Positions 24,455 through 33,609 of a stretch of 64,000 nucleotides of DNA are shown one piece after another. The notes below the pieces were generated by a model that saw only the letters and a list, made by a program, of their open reading frames with translations, ran no database searches and had not been told where the DNA came from. Source of the DNA: Oerskovia merdavium (GTDB taxonomy: Bacteria > Actinomycetota > Actinomycetes > Actinomycetales > Cellulomonadaceae). How positions within the stretch are numbered: the first letter of the stretch is position 1; every line of letters starts with the position of its first letter. The stretch is from positions 1-64,000 of the forward strand of contig NZ_JACSQF010000014.1 in the NCBI RefSeq assembly GCF_014836755.1. Direction: 5' to 3'. The position numbers and the translations under genes are program-made.

Positions 24455-27400
24455 ATGACCATCGACGACCAGGCGGCCATGTCGCCCCTGATGAGGAAGC
24501 TGCTCACGACGCGCAGCCACTTCCCCCAGACGGAGGTGTTCGACTCGGCGCACGCCATGATCGAGACGAACCCCTCGGAGTGGGACCGGTTCTACCGGGA
24601 CCGCTGGGCCCACGACAAGGTGGTGCGCTCGACCCACGGCGTCAACTGCACGGGGTCGTGCGCGTGGGACGTGTACGTCAAGGACGGACTCATCACCTGG
24701 GAGCACCAGGGCACCGACTACCCGACGACGGGGCTCGACAGCCCCGAGTACGAGCCGCGCGGCTGCCCGCGCGGGGCCTCGTTCTCCTGGTACACGTACT
24801 CGCCGTCGCGCGTGCGCTACCCGTACGTGCGCGGCGTCCTGCTCGACATGTACCTCGACGCGCGCTGCCGCCTGGGCGACCCCGTGCTCGCGTGGGCCGA
24901 GGTCGTCGAGAGCCCGCTCAAGGCGACGCTCTACAAGAAGGCCCGCGGCAAGGGCGGCCTGGTCCGTGCGGACTGGGAGCTCGCGACCGAGATCATGGCC
25001 GCGGCCCACGTCTACACGATCAAGGCGTACGGGCCGGACCGCTGCGTCGGCTTCACCCCGATCCCGGCCATGTCGATGGCGAGCTTCGGCGTCGGGACCC
25101 GCTTCCTGTCGATGATCGGCGGGACGCTGCTGAGCTTCTACGACTGGTACGCGGACCTGCCGCCCGCGAGCCCGCAGATCTGGGGGGACCAGACCGACGT
25201 CCCCGAGTCGGGCGACTGGTGGAACTCGAGCTACATCATGATGTGGGGCTCGAACGTCCCCGTGACGCGCACGCCCGACGCGCACTTCCTCGCCGAGGCC
25301 CGCTACAAGGGGACCAAGGTCGTCGCGATCAGCCCCGACTACGCGGACAACGTGAAGTTCGCGGACGACTGGCTCGCGCCCGCCCCGGGCACGGACGGCG
25401 CGCTCGCGCAGGCCATGGGACACGTGCTGCTCACCGAGTTCTACCGTGACCGTCAGGTCCCCTACTTCGAGGCGTACTCGCGCACGTACACGGACGCGCC
25501 CTTCCTGGTCACGCTCGACGAGGCTCCGCCCTCGGCGTCCCCGGACGCCACAGGGCCCGACGGCGCCCCCGCCCCGGTCTTCCGGCCCGCCAAGTTCCTC
25601 ACGGCGGCCGACCTGGACGGGCTGCCCGTCGCGGGGGCGACGGGCGAGCGCCCCGAGTTCCGCCCGGTCTTCCTCGACACGGCCGCCGACGCGCTCACGG
25701 TGCCGAACGGCACGCTGGCCGACCGGTGGACCGAGGACGGCGTGGGTCGCTGGAACCTCGACCTCGAGGACCACGACCCGGCGCTGAGCCTCCTGGGCCT
25801 GACGCACGCGGGCGCCGAGGCCCGCGGCGTCGTCGTCGAGCTGCCTCGGTTCGACGTGGGGGAGACCGAGGGCGGGACCTCGGTCCTGCGCGGTGTCCCC
25901 GCGATCCGCGTGGGCGGACGTCTCGTGACGACCGTGTTCGACCTGCTCATGGCCCAGTACGGGGTGGGCCGCGACGGTCTGCCCGGTGCGTGGCCCACGG
26001 GCTACGACGACCCGACGTCGCCCGGGACCCCTGCGTGGCAGGAGTCCCTGACCGGGGTCCCGGCCGAGCAGTGCACCCGGATCGCGCGCGAGTTCACGCG
26101 CAACGCCGAGGTGAGCAAGGGCAGGTCCATGATCATCATGGGCGCGGGGACCAACCACTGGTACCACGCGGACACCATCTACCGGACGTTCATCGCGCTC
26201 CTGACGCTCACGGGGTGCCAGGGCGTCAACGGTGGCGGCTGGGCGCACTACGTGGGCCAGGAGAAGGCCCGACCCGTGACGGGGCAGCAGCACATGGGCT
26301 TCGCGCTCGACTGGCAGCGACCGACCCGCCACATGGCCGGCACGGCGTTCTGGTACACCGCGACCGACCAGTGGCGCTACGAGGGCTTCGGGGCGGACGA
26401 GCTCGCGTCCCCGACGGGGCCCGGCACCCTCAAGGACCGCAGCATGATGGACTGCCTGACCCAGGCGGCCCGCATGGGCTGGACGCCCTCGCACCCCGGG
26501 TTCGACCGCAACCCGCTCGACCTGTGCGACGAGGCCGCGGCCGCGGGCGTCCCGGTCGCCGACCACGTGGTCTCCGAGCTGCGCAGCGGGAACCTCAAGT
26601 TCGCGGTCGAGGACCCCGACGACCCGCAGAACTTCCCGCGTGTCCTGACCGTCTGGCGCGCGAACCTCATCGGCAACTCGGCCAAGGGCAACGAGTACTT
26701 CCTCAAGCACCTGCTGGGCGCCGACTCGTCGCTGCGAGCGCACGAGACCCCGCCCGAGCGTCGACCGGAGGAGGTCGTCTGGCGGGACGAGGCCCCCGAG
26801 GGCAAGCTCGACCTGCTGACCAACATCGACTTCCGCATGACCTCGACGTCGCTCTTCGCGGACGTCGTGCTGCCGGCGGCCACCTGGTACGAGAAGCAGG
26901 ACATCTCGACCACGGACATGCACCCGTTCGTGCACGCGCTCAACGCCGCGATCGCACCCCCGTGGCAGGCCCGGACCGACTACGACGCGTTCCTCGGGCT
27001 CGCCGACAAGGTCTCCGAGCTCGCCAAGACCCACCTGGGCACCCGCACCGACGTCATCGCGGCGCCGCTCACGCACGACACCCCCGACGAGATGGCCCAG
27101 CCGGGCGGCGTCGTGCTCGACTGGCGCAAGGGCGAGTGCGAGCCCGTGCCGGGCGTGACGATGCCGCGCCTCGTGGTGGTCGAGCGTGACTACACCCAGA
27201 TCGCGGAGAAGATGCGCGCCGTCGGGCCGCTGATCTCGAAGGTCGGCACCACGACCAAGGGCGTCACGGTGGTCCCCGAGCAGGCCGTCGAGTTCCTCGC
27301 GAAGGCCAACGGCGTGCGCAAGGACGGCGTCGCGAAGGGCCGCCCCTCGCTCGAGACCGCCGCGCACTTCTGCGAGGCGATCCTCGCGCTGTCGGGCACG

Positions 27401-28219
27401 ACCAACGGAGCGGTCTCGGTCGCGGGCTTCAAGGCCCTCGAGAAGCGGGTCGGCAAGCCGCTCGCGGACCTGGCCGAGGAGAACCACGACCGCCAGGTCA
27501 CGTTCGCCCAGACCCTCACGGGCCCGCAGAACGTTTTCACGAGCTACGAGTGGTCGGGTTCCGAGCAGGGCGGGCGGCGCTACTCGCCGTTCGTGGTCAA
27601 CGTCGAGCGGCTCAAGCCGTGGCACACGCTCACGGGGCGCCAGCACTTCTTCGTCGACCACGACTGGATGACCGAGCTCGGCGAGCAGCTCCCGGTCTAC
27701 CGGCCGCCGCTCGACATGGCGCGCCACTTCGGTCACCAGGGCTTCAGCGAGCCCGGCTCGACCGAGGTCACGGTGCGCTACCTGACGCCGCACTCCAAGT
27801 GGTCGATGCACTCGCAGTTCCAGGACAACCCGTACATGCTCGCGCTCTCGCGCGGGGGCCCCACGATCTGGATCTCGGAGGAGGACGCACGGACCGCGGG
27901 GATCGCGGACAACGACTGGATCGAGGCGGTCAACCGCAACGGCGTGGTCGTGGCCCGCGCCGTGGTCTCGCACCGCATGCCCACGGGCACGGTCTACATG
28001 TACCACTCGAAGGACCGCAACATCGACGTGCCCAAGGCCGAGGCGTCGGGCAAGCGAGGGGGCATCCACAACGCGCTGACGATGATCATGATGAAGCCCA
28101 CGCACCTCCTGGGCGGGTACGGGCAGCTCACGTACGCCTTCAACTACTACGGGCCGACCGGCAACCAGCGCGACGAGTACACGGTCATCCGTCGGCGCAA
28201 CCAGGAAGTGGAGTACTGA
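24455..28219 (+). CDS. narG: respiratory nitrate reductase, alpha subunit
   Basis: The catalytic molybdenum (bis-MGD) subunit, reducing nitrate to nitrite on the cytoplasmic face of the membrane. At 1254 residues it is normal in length. The FS0 cluster ligands are in place: His61 (HGVNC), Cys65, Cys69 (TGSCAW) and Cys104 (RGCPRG), matching E. coli His50/Cys54/Cys58/Cys93. Further conserved blocks are MMWGSNVPVTRTPDAHF, GTNHWYHADTIYR and GCQGVNGGGWAHYVGQEK. No signal sequence, as expected. It leads narG-narH-narJ-narI, with narH starting 2 bases after its stop, and is divergent from the putative Fe-S regulator. Confidence 0.96.
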   Translation: MTIDDQAAMSPLMRKLLTTRSHFPQTEVFDSAHAMIETNPSEWDRFYRDRWAHDKVVRSTHGVNCTGSCAWDVYVKDGLITWEHQGTDYPTTGLDSPEYEPRGCPRGASFSWYTYSPSRVRYPYVRGVLLDMYLDARCRLGDPVLAWAEVVESPLKATLYKKARGKGGLVRADWELATEIMAAAHVYTIKAYGPDRCVGFTPIPAMSMASFGVGTRFLSMIGGTLLSFYDWYADLPPASPQIWGDQTDVPESGDWWNSSYIMMWGSNVPVTRTPDAHFLAEARYKGTKVVAISPDYADNVKFADDWLAPAPGTDGALAQAMGHVLLTEFYRDRQVPYFEAYSRTYTDAPFLVTLDEAPPSASPDATGPDGAPAPVFRPAKFLTAADLDGLPVAGATGERPEFRPVFLDTAADALTVPNGTLADRWTEDGVGRWNLDLEDHDPALSLLGLTHAGAEARGVVVELPRFDVGETEGGTSVLRGVPAIRVGGRLVTTVFDLLMAQYGVGRDGLPGAWPTGYDDPTSPGTPAWQESLTGVPAEQCTRIAREFTRNAEVSKGRSMIIMGAGTNHWYHADTIYRTFIALLTLTGCQGVNGGGWAHYVGQEKARPVTGQQHMGFALDWQRPTRHMAGTAFWYTATDQWRYEGFGADELASPTGPGTLKDRSMMDCLTQAARMGWTPSHPGFDRNPLDLCDEAAAAGVPVADHVVSELRSGNLKFAVEDPDDPQNFPRVLTVWRANLIGNSAKGNEYFLKHLLGADSSLRAHETPPERRPEEVVWRDEAPEGKLDLLTNIDFRMTSTSLFADVVLPAATWYEKQDISTTDMHPFVHALNAAIAPPWQARTDYDAFLGLADKVSELAKTHLGTRTDVIAAPLTHDTPDEMAQPGGVVLDWRKGECEPVPGVTMPRLVVVERDYTQIAEKMRAVGPLISKVGTTTKGVTVVPEQAVEFLAKANGVRKDGVAKGRPSLETAAHFCEAILALSGTTNGAVSVAGFKALEKRVGKPLADLAEENHDRQVTFAQTLTGPQNVFTSYEWSGSEQGGRRYSPFVVNVERLKPWHTLTGRQHFFVDHDWMTELGEQLPVYRPPLDMARHFGHQGFSEPGSTEVTVRYLTPHSKWSMHSQFQDNPYMLALSRGGPTIWISEEDARTAGIADNDWIEAVNRNGVVVARAVVSHRMPTGTVYMYHSKDRNIDVPKAEASGKRGGIHNALTMIMMKPTHLLGGYGQLTYAFNYYGPTGNQRDEYTVIRRRNQEVEY

Positions 28220-28220
28220 G

Positions 28221-29747
28221 ATGCGGGTCATGTCGCAGGTAGCGATGGTCATGAACCTCGACAAGTGCATCGGGTGCCACACGTGCTCGGTCACGTGCAA
28301 GCAGACGTGGACGAACCGCGACGGCGTCGAGTACGTGTGGTTCAACAACGTGGAGACCAAGCCCGGGACGGGGTACCCGCGCGGGTACGAGGACCAGGAC
28401 CGGTGGCACGGCGGGTGGGAGCTCGACCGCAAGGGGCGGCTCCGGCTCCGCTCGGGAGGCAGGCTGCGCCGTCTCGCGTCGATCTTCGCGAACCCCGACC
28501 TCCCGGGCCTCGACGACTACTACGAACCCGCGACGTACGACTTCGACCAGCTGATCTCCGCGCCGGCGAACTCGCCGCAGATCCCGGTCGCACGCCCCAA
28601 GAGCGCGATCACGGGCAAGGACATGAAGATCACGTGGGGGCCCAACTGGGACGACGACCTGGGCGGCTCCCCGCAGATCGCCTCGAAGGACCCCAACCTC
28701 GCGTCGATGGTCGACAAGGTCAAGCTCTCGTTCGAGCAGACGTTCATGTTCCACCTGCCCCGGATCTGCGAGCACTGCCTCAACCCCGCGTGCGTCTCGG
28801 CCTGCCCGTCGTCGGCCATGTACAAGCGTGTCGAGGACGGGATCGTGCTGGTCGACCAGGACAAGTGCCGCGGGTGGCGCATGTGCGTCTCGGCGTGCCC
28901 CTACAAGAAGGTCTACGTCAACCACCAGACGGGCAAGGCCGAGAAGTGCACGTTCTGCTTCCCGCGCATCGAGGCGGGGCAGCCGACCGTCTGCGCCGAG
29001 ACGTGCGTGGGCCGCCTGCGGTACATCGGCCTCGTGCTCTACGACGCCGACGCGGTCGAGGCCGCGGCGTCCGTCGAGGACCCGAAGGACCTGCTCGACG
29101 CCCAGCGCGACGTCTTCCTCGACCCCACGGACCCCGAGGTGATCGCGGCGGCACGGGCGGCCGGCATCGCCGAGGACTGGATCGGCGCCGCGCAGCGCTC
29201 GCCCATCTGGAAGCTCATCCAGAAGTTCAAGGTCGCGCTGCCGCTGCACCCCGAGTACCGCACCATGCCCATGGTCTGGTACGTGCCGCCGCTCTCGCCC
29301 GTCCTGGACGTCACGACCGAGCTCGGCAAGGACGATGCCGACGCCGACGACGTGTTCCACACCATCGCGTCGCTGCGCATCCCGCTCGAGTACCTTGCGA
29401 GCCTCTTCTCGGCCGGGGACGTCGACGTCGTCGCGGGGGTCCTCATGAAGCTCGCCGCGATGCGCAGCCACATGCGCCGGCGCACGCTCGACGGCGACGT
29501 GGACCAGGCCCTGCTCGACCAGGTCGGGTACACGGCCGAGGACGTCGAGGAGCTGTACCGCCTCCTGGCGATCGCCAAGATGGAGGACCGCTACGTGATC
29601 CCCGCGGCGCACAAGGAGGACGCGGCCGAGATGGCCTCGTGGGCCTCGGGCTGCTCGCTCGACAACCCGGGCGGGCCCGGCATGAGCGCGGCCGCGACAC
29701 GCGGCGGCCCCGTGTCCGTACCCCTGCAGGTCCGGAGGCCGTCATGA
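28221..29747 (+). CDS. narH: respiratory nitrate reductase, beta subunit
   Basis: The electron-transfer subunit with four Fe-S clusters, passing electrons from NarI heme to NarG. The 508-residue protein has C16-x2-C19-x2-C22-x3-C26 (CIGCHTCSVTC), then CEHCLNPACVSACP, and CRGWRMCVSACP, in which Trp replaces one Cys so that this site holds a 3Fe-4S cluster, as in E. coli NarH. A last set reads CTFCFPR and CAETCVG. ATG 28221 follows a GTGGAG site; ATG 28230 is the alternative. Its stop overlaps narJ as ATGA. Confidence 0.96.
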   Translation: MRVMSQVAMVMNLDKCIGCHTCSVTCKQTWTNRDGVEYVWFNNVETKPGTGYPRGYEDQDRWHGGWELDRKGRLRLRSGGRLRRLASIFANPDLPGLDDYYEPATYDFDQLISAPANSPQIPVARPKSAITGKDMKITWGPNWDDDLGGSPQIASKDPNLASMVDKVKLSFEQTFMFHLPRICEHCLNPACVSACPSSAMYKRVEDGIVLVDQDKCRGWRMCVSACPYKKVYVNHQTGKAEKCTFCFPRIEAGQPTVCAETCVGRLRYIGLVLYDADAVEAAASVEDPKDLLDAQRDVFLDPTDPEVIAAARAAGIAEDWIGAAQRSPIWKLIQKFKVALPLHPEYRTMPMVWYVPPLSPVLDVTTELGKDDADADDVFHTIASLRIPLEYLASLFSAGDVDVVAGVLMKLAAMRSHMRRRTLDGDVDQALLDQVGYTAEDVEELYRLLAIAKMEDRYVIPAAHKEDAAEMASWASGCSLDNPGGPGMSAAATRGGPVSVPLQVRRPS

Positions 29748-30502
29748 CGACCCAGGCTCCGCCGTCGGGCAGGCGCGCGATCATCCCGCTCCTGCGGCGC
29801 TCGCGGCGCAAGGACCTCGTCGAGGTCCCCGCCCGGTCCGACGTCCTTGCGCTCGCCAGCATCCTGCTGGCCTACCCCGACGACGCCTGGTACGCCGACG
29901 CCGAGGAGATCGGCGCGGCCGTCGCGGCCCTGCCCGCCTCGGCCCCCGCGGCGCACCTGCAGACGTTCTGGGACCAGCACGCGCGGCTGGAGCCGCGCGC
30001 CGCGCGGGCTCACTACGTCGAGACGTTCGACCTGCGCCGCAAGTCGTCGCTGTTCCTCAGCTACTACCTGCACGGCGACACGCGCCAGCGCGGCATGGCG
30101 CTCCTCGCGCTCAAGCAGCGCTACCGCGCGTGCGGGTTCGCCCCCGACGACGGCGAGCTGCCCGACTACCTGCCCATGGTGCTCGAGTTCGCGTCGCGCG
30201 CCGGGACCGGGGCGGGCGAGGCGCCGCTGCGGACCCACCGCGGCGGGATCGAGCTCATCCGTCGCTCGCTCGCCGACCGCGGCTCGCACTACCGCGAGAT
30301 CCTCGAGGCGGTGAGCGACCTCCTGGGCCCGGTCTCCGACCGTCAGCGCACCGAGGTCGACCAGCTCGCGCTCAGCGGACCGCCCACCGACGACGCGGGG
30401 CTCGAGATCGCCTCGATGCCCTACGGGGGTGCGAGCTGGACCGACACGCCCGGCGCGCCGTTCGGCCCCCCGGAATTCACCTGCGCCCCGGAAGGACGCT
30501 GA
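29744..30502 (+). CDS. narJ: nitrate reductase assembly chaperone
   Basis: NarJ is a cytoplasmic chaperone that holds apo-NarGH while the molybdenum cofactor and clusters are inserted; it is not part of the final enzyme. The 252-residue all-helical protein has SILLAYPDDAWYADAEEIG, HYVETFDLRRKSSLFLSYYLHGDTRQRG and ELPDYLPMVLEFA, the standard NarJ/NarW blocks. The C-terminal tail past about residue 205 is Gly/Pro-rich. ATGA overlap with narH and a 3-base gap to narI show a tight operon. Confidence 0.94.
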   Translation: MTTQAPPSGRRAIIPLLRRSRRKDLVEVPARSDVLALASILLAYPDDAWYADAEEIGAAVAALPASAPAAHLQTFWDQHARLEPRAARAHYVETFDLRRKSSLFLSYYLHGDTRQRGMALLALKQRYRACGFAPDDGELPDYLPMVLEFASRAGTGAGEAPLRTHRGGIELIRRSLADRGSHYREILEAVSDLLGPVSDRQRTEVDQLALSGPPTDDAGLEIASMPYGGASWTDTPGAPFGPPEFTCAPEGR

Positions 30503-30505
30503 CTC

Positions 30506-31213
30506 ATGTGGGACACCCTCCTCTTCGTGGTGCTGCCGTACGTCTGCCTCGCGATCTTCGTCGTGGGGCACGTCTGGAGGTACCGCAACGACCAGTTCGG
30601 CTGGACGACCCGCACGAGCCAGGTGCTCGAGAAGCGCTGGCTCGCCTGGGGATCGCCCCTGTTCCACTTCGGGGCCCTGTTCGCGATCCTCGGCCACGCC
30701 GCGGGGCTCCTGATCCCGACGTCGTGGACCCGGGCCCTCGGGATCTCCGACCACGTCTACCACGTCGTCGCGGTCGCGGCCGGGACGGTCGCGGGGATCG
30801 TGCTGTGCGCGGGCCTCGTGATCCTGCTGCTGCGCCGGTTCTACGTCTCGGACCGCATCCGCGTGGTCACGACGCCCATGGACCGGGTCCTGTACGCCCT
30901 GCTCACGGTCGAGATCGGGGTCGGCATGTGGCAGACCGTCGCGATCAACGTGTTCGGCTCGGGCTACGAGTACCGCGGCACGGTCTCCGTCTGGTTCCGT
31001 CAGCTCTTCGTCCTCCAGCCCGACCCGTCGCTCATCACCGCGGCGCCCGCGGTCTACGGCTGGCACGCGGTGCTCGCGTGCCTGCTCCTCGCGATCTGGC
31101 CCTTCACGCGGCTCGTGCACGTGTGGTCGGTGCCCGTGGCGTACCTCGCCCGGCCGTACGTGGTCTACCGCCAGCGCTCCGCGGCGCCGGGGCGCGGCAA
31201 GGTGCGGGCGTGA
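30506..31213 (+). CDS. narI: respiratory nitrate reductase, gamma subunit (cytochrome b)
   Basis: The membrane subunit carrying two b hemes, which oxidises menaquinol and passes electrons to NarH. The 235-residue protein has five helices: LLFVVLPYVCLAIFVVGH, PLFHFGALFAILGHAAGLL, VVAVAAGTVAGIVLCAGLVI, LYALLTVEIGVGMWQTV and WHAVLACLLLAIWPFTRLVH. His residues suited to heme ligation lie in helices 2 and 5. Its stop overlaps the next start as GTGA, joining it directly to the molybdenum cofactor genes. Confidence 0.95.
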   Translation: MWDTLLFVVLPYVCLAIFVVGHVWRYRNDQFGWTTRTSQVLEKRWLAWGSPLFHFGALFAILGHAAGLLIPTSWTRALGISDHVYHVVAVAAGTVAGIVLCAGLVILLLRRFYVSDRIRVVTTPMDRVLYALLTVEIGVGMWQTVAINVFGSGYEYRGTVSVWFRQLFVLQPDPSLITAAPAVYGWHAVLACLLLAIWPFTRLVHVWSVPVAYLARPYVVYRQRSAAPGRGKVRA

Positions 31214-31680
31214 GCGCGGGCGGCGCCCCGGCGGACGCCGTGCCAGAGGTGCTGGCCGACGCGCTCGTGGTGCTCGCGGGCGTGGGGGAGTCCGTGCTCG
31301 ACGTGGCCGAGCACGAGCGCGCGGTTGCCTCGGACCGCGCCGGGGCGGTCGTGACGTTCGCGGGCGTGGTGCGCGACCACGACGACGGCCGCTCGGTGTC
31401 CGCGCTCACCTACGAGGCGCACCCCGACGCCGACCGGCTCGTCGGCGAGATCGCGGCGCGGGTCGCAGCCCGTTCGGGTGCGGTCCGGGTCGCGGTGTCG
31501 CACCGCGTGGGCTACCTGGCGATCGGTGACGTCGCGCTCGTCGCGAGCGTGTCCGCCGCGCACCGTGCCCAGGCCTTCGCGGTGTGCGGCGAGCTGGTCG
31601 AGGAGGTCAAGGCCTCCCTGCCCGTGTGGAAGCGACAGGTCTTCGTCGACGGGACGCACGAGTGGGTCGGGGCGCTGTGA
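31210..31680 (+). CDS. moaE: molybdopterin synthase catalytic subunit
   Basis: Large subunit of molybdopterin synthase, which with MoaD thiocarboxylate turns cyclic pyranopterin monophosphate into molybdopterin. The 156-residue protein has GAVVTFAGVVRDHDDGRSVSALTYEAHPDAD, VSHRVGYLAIGDVALVASVSAAHRAQAF and EVKASLPVWKRQVFVDGTHEWV, with the conserved Arg/His/Lys of the active site. A roughly 30-residue N-terminal extension precedes the core. It is joined to narI and to moaA by GTGA overlaps. Confidence 0.94.
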   Translation: MSAGGAPADAVPEVLADALVVLAGVGESVLDVAEHERAVASDRAGAVVTFAGVVRDHDDGRSVSALTYEAHPDADRLVGEIAARVAARSGAVRVAVSHRVGYLAIGDVALVASVSAAHRAQAFAVCGELVEEVKASLPVWKRQVFVDGTHEWVGAL

Positions 31681-32795
31681 GCGCGGTCGTCACGGTCGAG
31701 CGTCCGGTCGGCAGCGAGGTGCCCGACGGCGCCGCGCACGCCGGCCACGTCGAGTCCGGTCGTGCGGTGCCCGGGCGCGCGACGCCGTCGGGCACTTACC
31801 GACGGGACGCCCCCGGGCTCGTCGACGGGTTCGGGCGGCGTCATCGCGACCTGCGGATCTCGCTCACCGACCGCTGCTCGCTCCGGTGCACCTACTGCAT
31901 GCCCGCCGAGGGCATGCCGTGGCTGCCCTCCGACGAGCTCCTCACGGTCGCCGAGATGACGCGGGTCGCCGCCGTGGCGGTGCGCCACGGGATCGAGGAG
32001 ATCCGCCTCACGGGTGGCGAACCGCTGCTGCGGCCCGACATCGTCGAGATCGTGGCCGGGCTGGCCGCGCTCCCCGGTGCCCCCGAGGTGTCGATGACCA
32101 CCAACGGGCTGCGCCTCGCGGCGCTCGCGGACCCGCTCCGCGCGGCGGGGCTGGCCCGCCTCAACGTGTCCCTCGACACCCTGCGCCGCGACCGGTACGA
32201 GCGGCTGACCCGACGCGACCGGCTCGGCCAGGCCCTCGACGGGCTCGCGGCGGCCGACCGGGCGGGCTTCACGGGCACCAAGCTCAACGCCGTGCTCGTG
32301 CGCGGGGTCAACGACGACGAGACGGTCGACCTCCTGCGGTTCGCGGTCGACCGCGGCTACGAGCTGCGCTTCATCGAGCAGATGCCGCTCGACGCGGGCC
32401 GGACCTGGACCCGCGAGGGCATGGTCACGGCCGACGAGGTGCTCGCGTCGCTCACCGGGGAGTTCGACCTGGAACCCGTACCGACGCGCGGCGCGGCACC
32501 CGCCGAGCGCTGGAGGGTCGACGGGACAGACGCCGTCGTCGGGATCGTCGCCTCGGTGACGCGGCCCTTCTGCGGGGCGTGCGACCGGATCCGGCTCACG
32601 GCCGACGGTCAGCTCCGCAGTTGCCTGTTCGCGCGCGAGGAGACCGACCTGCGGGCGCTCCTGCGCGCAGGAGCCGACGACGACCGGATCGCGGCGGCGC
32701 TCGGCCTCGCGGTCCGCACCAAGGCCGCCGGCCACACCATCGGCAGCGCCGGCTTCGAGCAGCCCGCCCGCGGCATGTCCGCGATCGGCGGCTGA
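31677..32795 (+). CDS. moaA: GTP 3',8-cyclase MoaA
   Basis: Radical-SAM enzyme that starts molybdenum cofactor synthesis by cyclising GTP (with MoaC). The 372-residue protein has the SAM cluster CSLRCTYC (C67, C71, C74), the RLTGGEPLLRPDI motif, and the C-terminal cluster RPFCGACDRIRLTADGQLRSCLF that binds substrate. It ends FEQPARGMSAIGG, with the MoaA GG tail. An approximately 45-residue N-terminal extension is longer than usual and looks unstructured. GTGA overlap with moaE. MoaC and later-pathway genes are not in the window. Confidence 0.95.
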   Translation: MSAVVTVERPVGSEVPDGAAHAGHVESGRAVPGRATPSGTYRRDAPGLVDGFGRRHRDLRISLTDRCSLRCTYCMPAEGMPWLPSDELLTVAEMTRVAAVAVRHGIEEIRLTGGEPLLRPDIVEIVAGLAALPGAPEVSMTTNGLRLAALADPLRAAGLARLNVSLDTLRRDRYERLTRRDRLGQALDGLAAADRAGFTGTKLNAVLVRGVNDDETVDLLRFAVDRGYELRFIEQMPLDAGRTWTREGMVTADEVLASLTGEFDLEPVPTRGAAPAERWRVDGTDAVVGIVASVTRPFCGACDRIRLTADGQLRSCLFAREETDLRALLRAGADDDRIAAALGLAVRTKAAGHTIGSAGFEQPARGMSAIGG

Positions 32796-32836
32796 CCCAC
32801 CCTTCCCCCGACCCGCCCCCGAGAAGGAGCACCGAG

Positions 32837-33091
32837 ATGCCCGCCATCACCCTGCGCTACTACGCCGCGGCCCGCGCCGCGGCGAACGGTCTGGACGAGG
32901 AGGTGATCGAGACCGAGAGCCCGGCCGCCGCCCTCCGCGCGAGCGCGCGACGCCACGGCGAGGCCATGCGCCGGGTGCAGGTCGTCTCCTCCTACCTCCA
33001 GGACGGGCGCGCGCTGCGGCCCGAGGCCGCCGCCCTCCCCGTCGACGAGCCCGTGACGATCGACGTCCTCCCACCGTTCGCGGGTGGGTGA
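32837..33091 (+). CDS. moaD: molybdopterin synthase sulfur carrier subunit
   Basis: The 84-residue ubiquitin-like sulfur carrier. It starts MPAITLRYYAAARAAANGLDEE and ends IDVLPPFAGG, with the C-terminal Gly-Gly that is thiocarboxylated and inserted into MoaE. The middle is slightly divergent from model MoaD (EAMRRVQVVSSYLQDGRALRPEAA) but the fold pattern is clear. ATG 32837 follows GAGAAGGAG. It lies 41 bases after moaA and probably in the same operon. Confidence 0.92.
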   Translation: MPAITLRYYAAARAAANGLDEEVIETESPAAALRASARRHGEAMRRVQVVSSYLQDGRALRPEAAALPVDEPVTIDVLPPFAGG

Positions 33092-33097
33092 CCCGTC

Positions 33098-33523
33098 GTG
33101 CAGAGCGCTGCGACGCACGAGCGGTTCCCGCCCCTCGATGCGCCGACCGCGACGTTCGTGCCGTGCGGTCACCGGCGTGCGGGGCTCCACGGGCCTGTCA
33201 CGAGCGGGTGGCTGCTCGCGGCGAGCGTGAGCCAGCTCGCCGTGGCCGTCGCCGTCCTGTGGTGGGGCCTCAGCGCCCATCCGGTCCTGACGGTCCCCGC
33301 GGCCGTGAGCATCGCCGGGGTGCTGCTCGCGGCCCCCTGGCTCGTGTCGGTCGTCGTCCTCGCGCTCGGGAGAACGCGGTTCCGGCACCTCGAGCGGCGC
33401 TACGTCGCCTGGCTCGACGGGCTCACGGCCGAGCAGAGGGTGCTGCACGGTCGGCAGGTCCGGGCCCGGCTCCTGGAGCACGAGGCGGCACCGCGGCACT
33501 GGGTCGTGCCCGCCGACTGGTAG
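33098..33523 (+). CDS. small two-helix membrane protein, hypothetical
   Basis: A 141-residue protein with two membrane helices (about residues 37-58 and 64-90) and a basic cytoplasmic C-terminal tail (RRYVAWLDGLTAEQRVLHGRQVRARLLEH). The N-terminus contains one Cys (FVPCGHRR). No family recognised. The GTG start is 6 bases after moaD, so it may be the last gene of the nar-moa unit, though nothing in the sequence ties it to molybdenum cofactor or nitrate metabolism. Confidence 0.65.
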   Translation: MQSAATHERFPPLDAPTATFVPCGHRRAGLHGPVTSGWLLAASVSQLAVAVAVLWWGLSAHPVLTVPAAVSIAGVLLAAPWLVSVVVLALGRTRFRHLERRYVAWLDGLTAEQRVLHGRQVRARLLEHEAAPRHWVVPADW

Positions 33524-33609
33524 TCGTCCGGTACCCGACCGGTGCTCGGCGGTCAGGCGGCGGTCAGTCGGCGGGCGGTCGACGGGCACCGACGGCCCCC
33601 GCCCGGCGG

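Noticed and set aside
23954-28432. A very long open frame opposite narG
   Set aside because: It is a shadow of narG in high-GC sequence: Arg/Val/Gly-rich, no domain features, no ribosome binding site, while narG matches its family along its length.
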